DNA of 64,000 nucleotides from Thermus sp. 2.9. Its GTDB lineage: Bacteria > Deinococcota > Deinococci > Deinococcales > Thermaceae. Under the pieces are notes generated by a model. The model ran no database searches and was not told the DNA's origin. It saw only the letters and a list, made by a program, of their open reading frames with translations. The stretch is from the NCBI RefSeq assembly GCF_000794385.1, contig NZ_JTJB01000036.1, forward strand, positions 62,001-126,000. Reading direction: 5' to 3'. The stretch's first letter is position 1, and each line of letters opens with the position of its first letter. Both the position numbers and the translations under genes were made by a program. Shown piece by piece: positions 62,436 through 64,000 of the stretch.

Positions 62436-63098
62436 ATGCGGGAAGCCCTTGACCGAGCGCTCAACCAGCTATTGGAAGAAACCCTAAGGATGCTCTCCCT
62501 GGTGCGGGAGATGACCCAGGAGGCCACGGAGGCCCTCGTCCAGCAAGACGCCGCCCGGGCCCAGGAGGTCATCGCCAAGGACAAGGAGGTGGACGCCCTG
62601 GAGCTTAAGGTTGAAAACCAGGCCATCGCCGTCATCGCCCGCCACCAGCCCGTGGCCACGGACCTCCGGCTCATCTTCACCGTCATCAAGGCCCTCACCG
62701 ATCTGGAGCGGGCGGGGGACTACGCCATGCACGTGGCGGAAGACACCCTCCTCCTGAGCAAGGAACCCCCCTTGAAGCGCTACGTGACCCTGCCGGAGAT
62801 GGGCCGGCGCCTTCTGGAGATGACGGACACCCTAGGGAGGAGCGTGGCCGAGCGGGACGCCGCCCTCGCCCGTAAGGTCCTGGAACTGGACGACCAGGTG
62901 GACGGCCTCTACGAGGAGGTGACCCGGGAGCTCATCACCTACATGATGGAAGACCCCAGGACCATCACCAAGGCCCTCACCCTGATGCGGGTGGCCCGCA
63001 GCTACGAGCGGCTCGGGGACCACCTGGAAAACGTGGCGGAGCGGGTCATCTACTGGCTTACCGGGGAGGTTTACAAGGCCCCGGAGGACGTCTACTAG
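62436..63098 (+). CDS. phoU: Phosphate-signalling protein PhoU
   Basis: A 220-residue protein made of two three-helix PhoU repeats: [35 protein letters not shown] and later [35 protein letters not shown], each with the E/DxxxD metal motif. It links Pst transport to the two-component pair before it. Ribosome site AAGGAGG. Confidence 0.94.
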   Translation: MREALDRALNQLLEETLRMLSLVREMTQEATEALVQQDAARAQEVIAKDKEVDALELKVENQAIAVIARHQPVATDLRLIFTVIKALTDLERAGDYAMHVAEDTLLLSKEPPLKRYVTLPEMGRRLLEMTDTLGRSVAERDAALARKVLELDDQVDGLYEEVTRELITYMMEDPRTITKALTLMRVARSYERLGDHLENVAERVIYWLTGEVYKAPEDVY

Positions 63099-63099
63099 C

Positions 63100-63441
63100 A
63101 TGGCCCGCCCCCAAGACCCCGAGGCGGTGTTGGCGGCCATAGAAGGCTGGCCCGAGCCCGACCGCTCCTTGGCCCTCCGCCTCCACGCCCTGGTGCAAAA
63201 GACCGCCCCCGCCCTCACCTTGCGCCTTTGGTACGGCATGCCCGCCTACGCCCTAAAGGGCAAGGTCCTCTGCTTCTTCCAGCCCGCCCACCGCTTCAAG
63301 ACCCGCTACGCCACCTTGGGCTTCACCGACCAGGCCCGGTTGGACCAGGGAAGGATGTGGCCCGTGGCTTTTGCCCTAAAAGATCTAGGCCCGGAGGAGG
63401 AGGCCCAGATCCAAGCCCTCCTGCGCCGGGCCGTGGGCTAG
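63100..63441 (+). CDS. DUF1801 / YdhG-type protein
   Basis: A 113-residue protein with the DUF1801 pattern [33 protein letters not shown] and a C-terminal [11 protein letters not shown]. Function not established. Its start is 1 nt after the phoU stop, so it can be read in the same transcript. Confidence 0.75.
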   Translation: MARPQDPEAVLAAIEGWPEPDRSLALRLHALVQKTAPALTLRLWYGMPAYALKGKVLCFFQPAHRFKTRYATLGFTDQARLDQGRMWPVAFALKDLGPEEEAQIQALLRRAVG

Positions 63442-64000
63442 TCCGCCTCCACCTCTTCCGCCGCTTGGCGGCGGCCTGCCTTCCACTCCAGCCCCGCCCA
63501 GATGAAGTCCATGAGGTCCCCGTCCAGGACGTTTTGCGGGTCAAAGCGCATGAGCCCCGTGCGGTGGTCCTTCACGTACTGCTTGTCCAAGACGTAGCTG
63601 CGGATCTGGCTTCCCCACTCAATGGGCCGCACCTCGCCCTTGAGCTTCCTCAGCTCCTCCTGCTTCTTCTTCCACTCCAGCTCAAAAAGCCGGGAGCGGA
63701 GGACCTTTAGGGCCAGCTCCTTGTTCTTGATCTGGCTCCGGGTGGTCTGGCAGGTGACGGTGATCCCCGTGGGCAGGTGGACGATGCGCACCGCGGAGTC
63801 CGTGGTGTTCACCCCCTGCCCCCCGTGGCCTTGGGAGCGGAAGACGTCAATGCGCAGATCCTCGGGGCGGATCACCACCTCCACACTCTCGTCCACCTCC
63901 GGCACCACCTCCACCCCGGCGAAGGAGGTGTGGCGGCGGCCCGAGGCGTCAAAGGGGGAAGGCCGCACCAGGCGGTGCACCCCCGCCTCGGGGGAAAGAA
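63438..64000 (-). CDS. prfB: Peptide chain release factor 2, C-terminal part (runs off the window)
   Basis: The C-terminal half (about 187 residues) of RF2, which reads UGA/UAA. The SPF tripeptide is in [20 protein letters not shown], the GGQ loop in [23 protein letters not shown]. The N-terminal part with any programmed frameshift lies outside the window. Overlaps the previous gene by 4 nt. Confidence 0.96.
   Translation of the reverse strand, partial: LSPEAGVHRLVRPSPFDASGRRHTSFAGVEVVPEVDESVEVVIRPEDLRIDVFRSQGHGGQGVNTTDSAVRIVHLPTGITVTCQTTRSQIKNKELALKVLRSRLFELEWKKKQEELRKLKGEVRPIEWGSQIRSYVLDKQYVKDHRTGLMRFDPQNVLDGDLMDFIWAGLEWKAGRRQAAEEVEAD

Overview
The window is a very GC-rich, densely packed bacterial chromosome segment whose proteins (385-residue AspC, dnaX with an A9 slippage run, a 169-residue MoaD-related protein, PCuAC/Sco copper chaperones, tungsten AOR) point to the genus Thermus. 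Many genes overlap by 4 nt. A large share have a TANNNT -10 element 5 to 7 nt in front of the start codon, the layout of leaderless transcripts that is common in Deinococcus-Thermus.

Layout. 1-18.6 kb is host core: thioredoxin reductase, three tRNAs, fmt-def, c-di-AMP synthase cdaA with cdaR, deoB, a ZapE/AFG1 ATPase, fabI, ispG-tgt, rpmB, lspA, aspC. A decayed nucleotidyltransferase/HEPN fragment and a diacylglycerol-kinase-like gene follow. 19,863-27,892 is an integrated filamentous phage (inovirus) with visibly lower GC: Rep, an ssDNA-binding protein gene split by an IS256-family element, a run of tiny membrane proteins, major coat, adsorption protein with calcium-type repeats, a 205-nt quasi-palindromic intergenic region, a pVI-like protein, a Zot/pI ATPase, and at its right end an IS110-family recombinase. 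27.9-58.5 kb is host again: sugar kinase, aldehyde:ferredoxin oxidoreductase with its MoaD-like partner, OYE, prfA, ZIP transporter, copper chaperones, mazG, argB, dnaX, a CsoR/CstR-type repressor, a 2-oxoacid:ferredoxin oxidoreductase, moaC, rtcB, a PP2C phosphatase, ndk. 58.5-60.8 kb is a graveyard of transposase relics around tRNA-Val. 60.8-64 kb holds a PhoB/PhoR-like two-component pair with phoU, then partial prfB.

The main discovery is in the phage. The non-coding stretch just upstream of the IS110-type recombinase folds like an IS110 bridge RNA with a target loop and a donor loop. All four guides can be read: two match the chromosomal sequence flanking the prophage and two match the prophage ends, around a CT core. 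The bridge-RNA recombinase therefore appears to be the integrase of the whole 8-kb phage, not of a passenger IS. Joining the two phage ends also rebuilds a TTGACA/18 bp/TATAAA promoter in front of rep, and integration splits it. The phage landed between two divergent leaderless promoters that shared a symmetric -10 sequence.

Several host genes (cdaA, cdaR, moaC, dnaX, a NUDIX gene, the gene at 3601) and the phage ssb carry single-base frame changes, mostly in G or C runs. The pattern suggests sequencing error more than real pseudogenes. No search or folding program was run; all family calls come from reading motifs.
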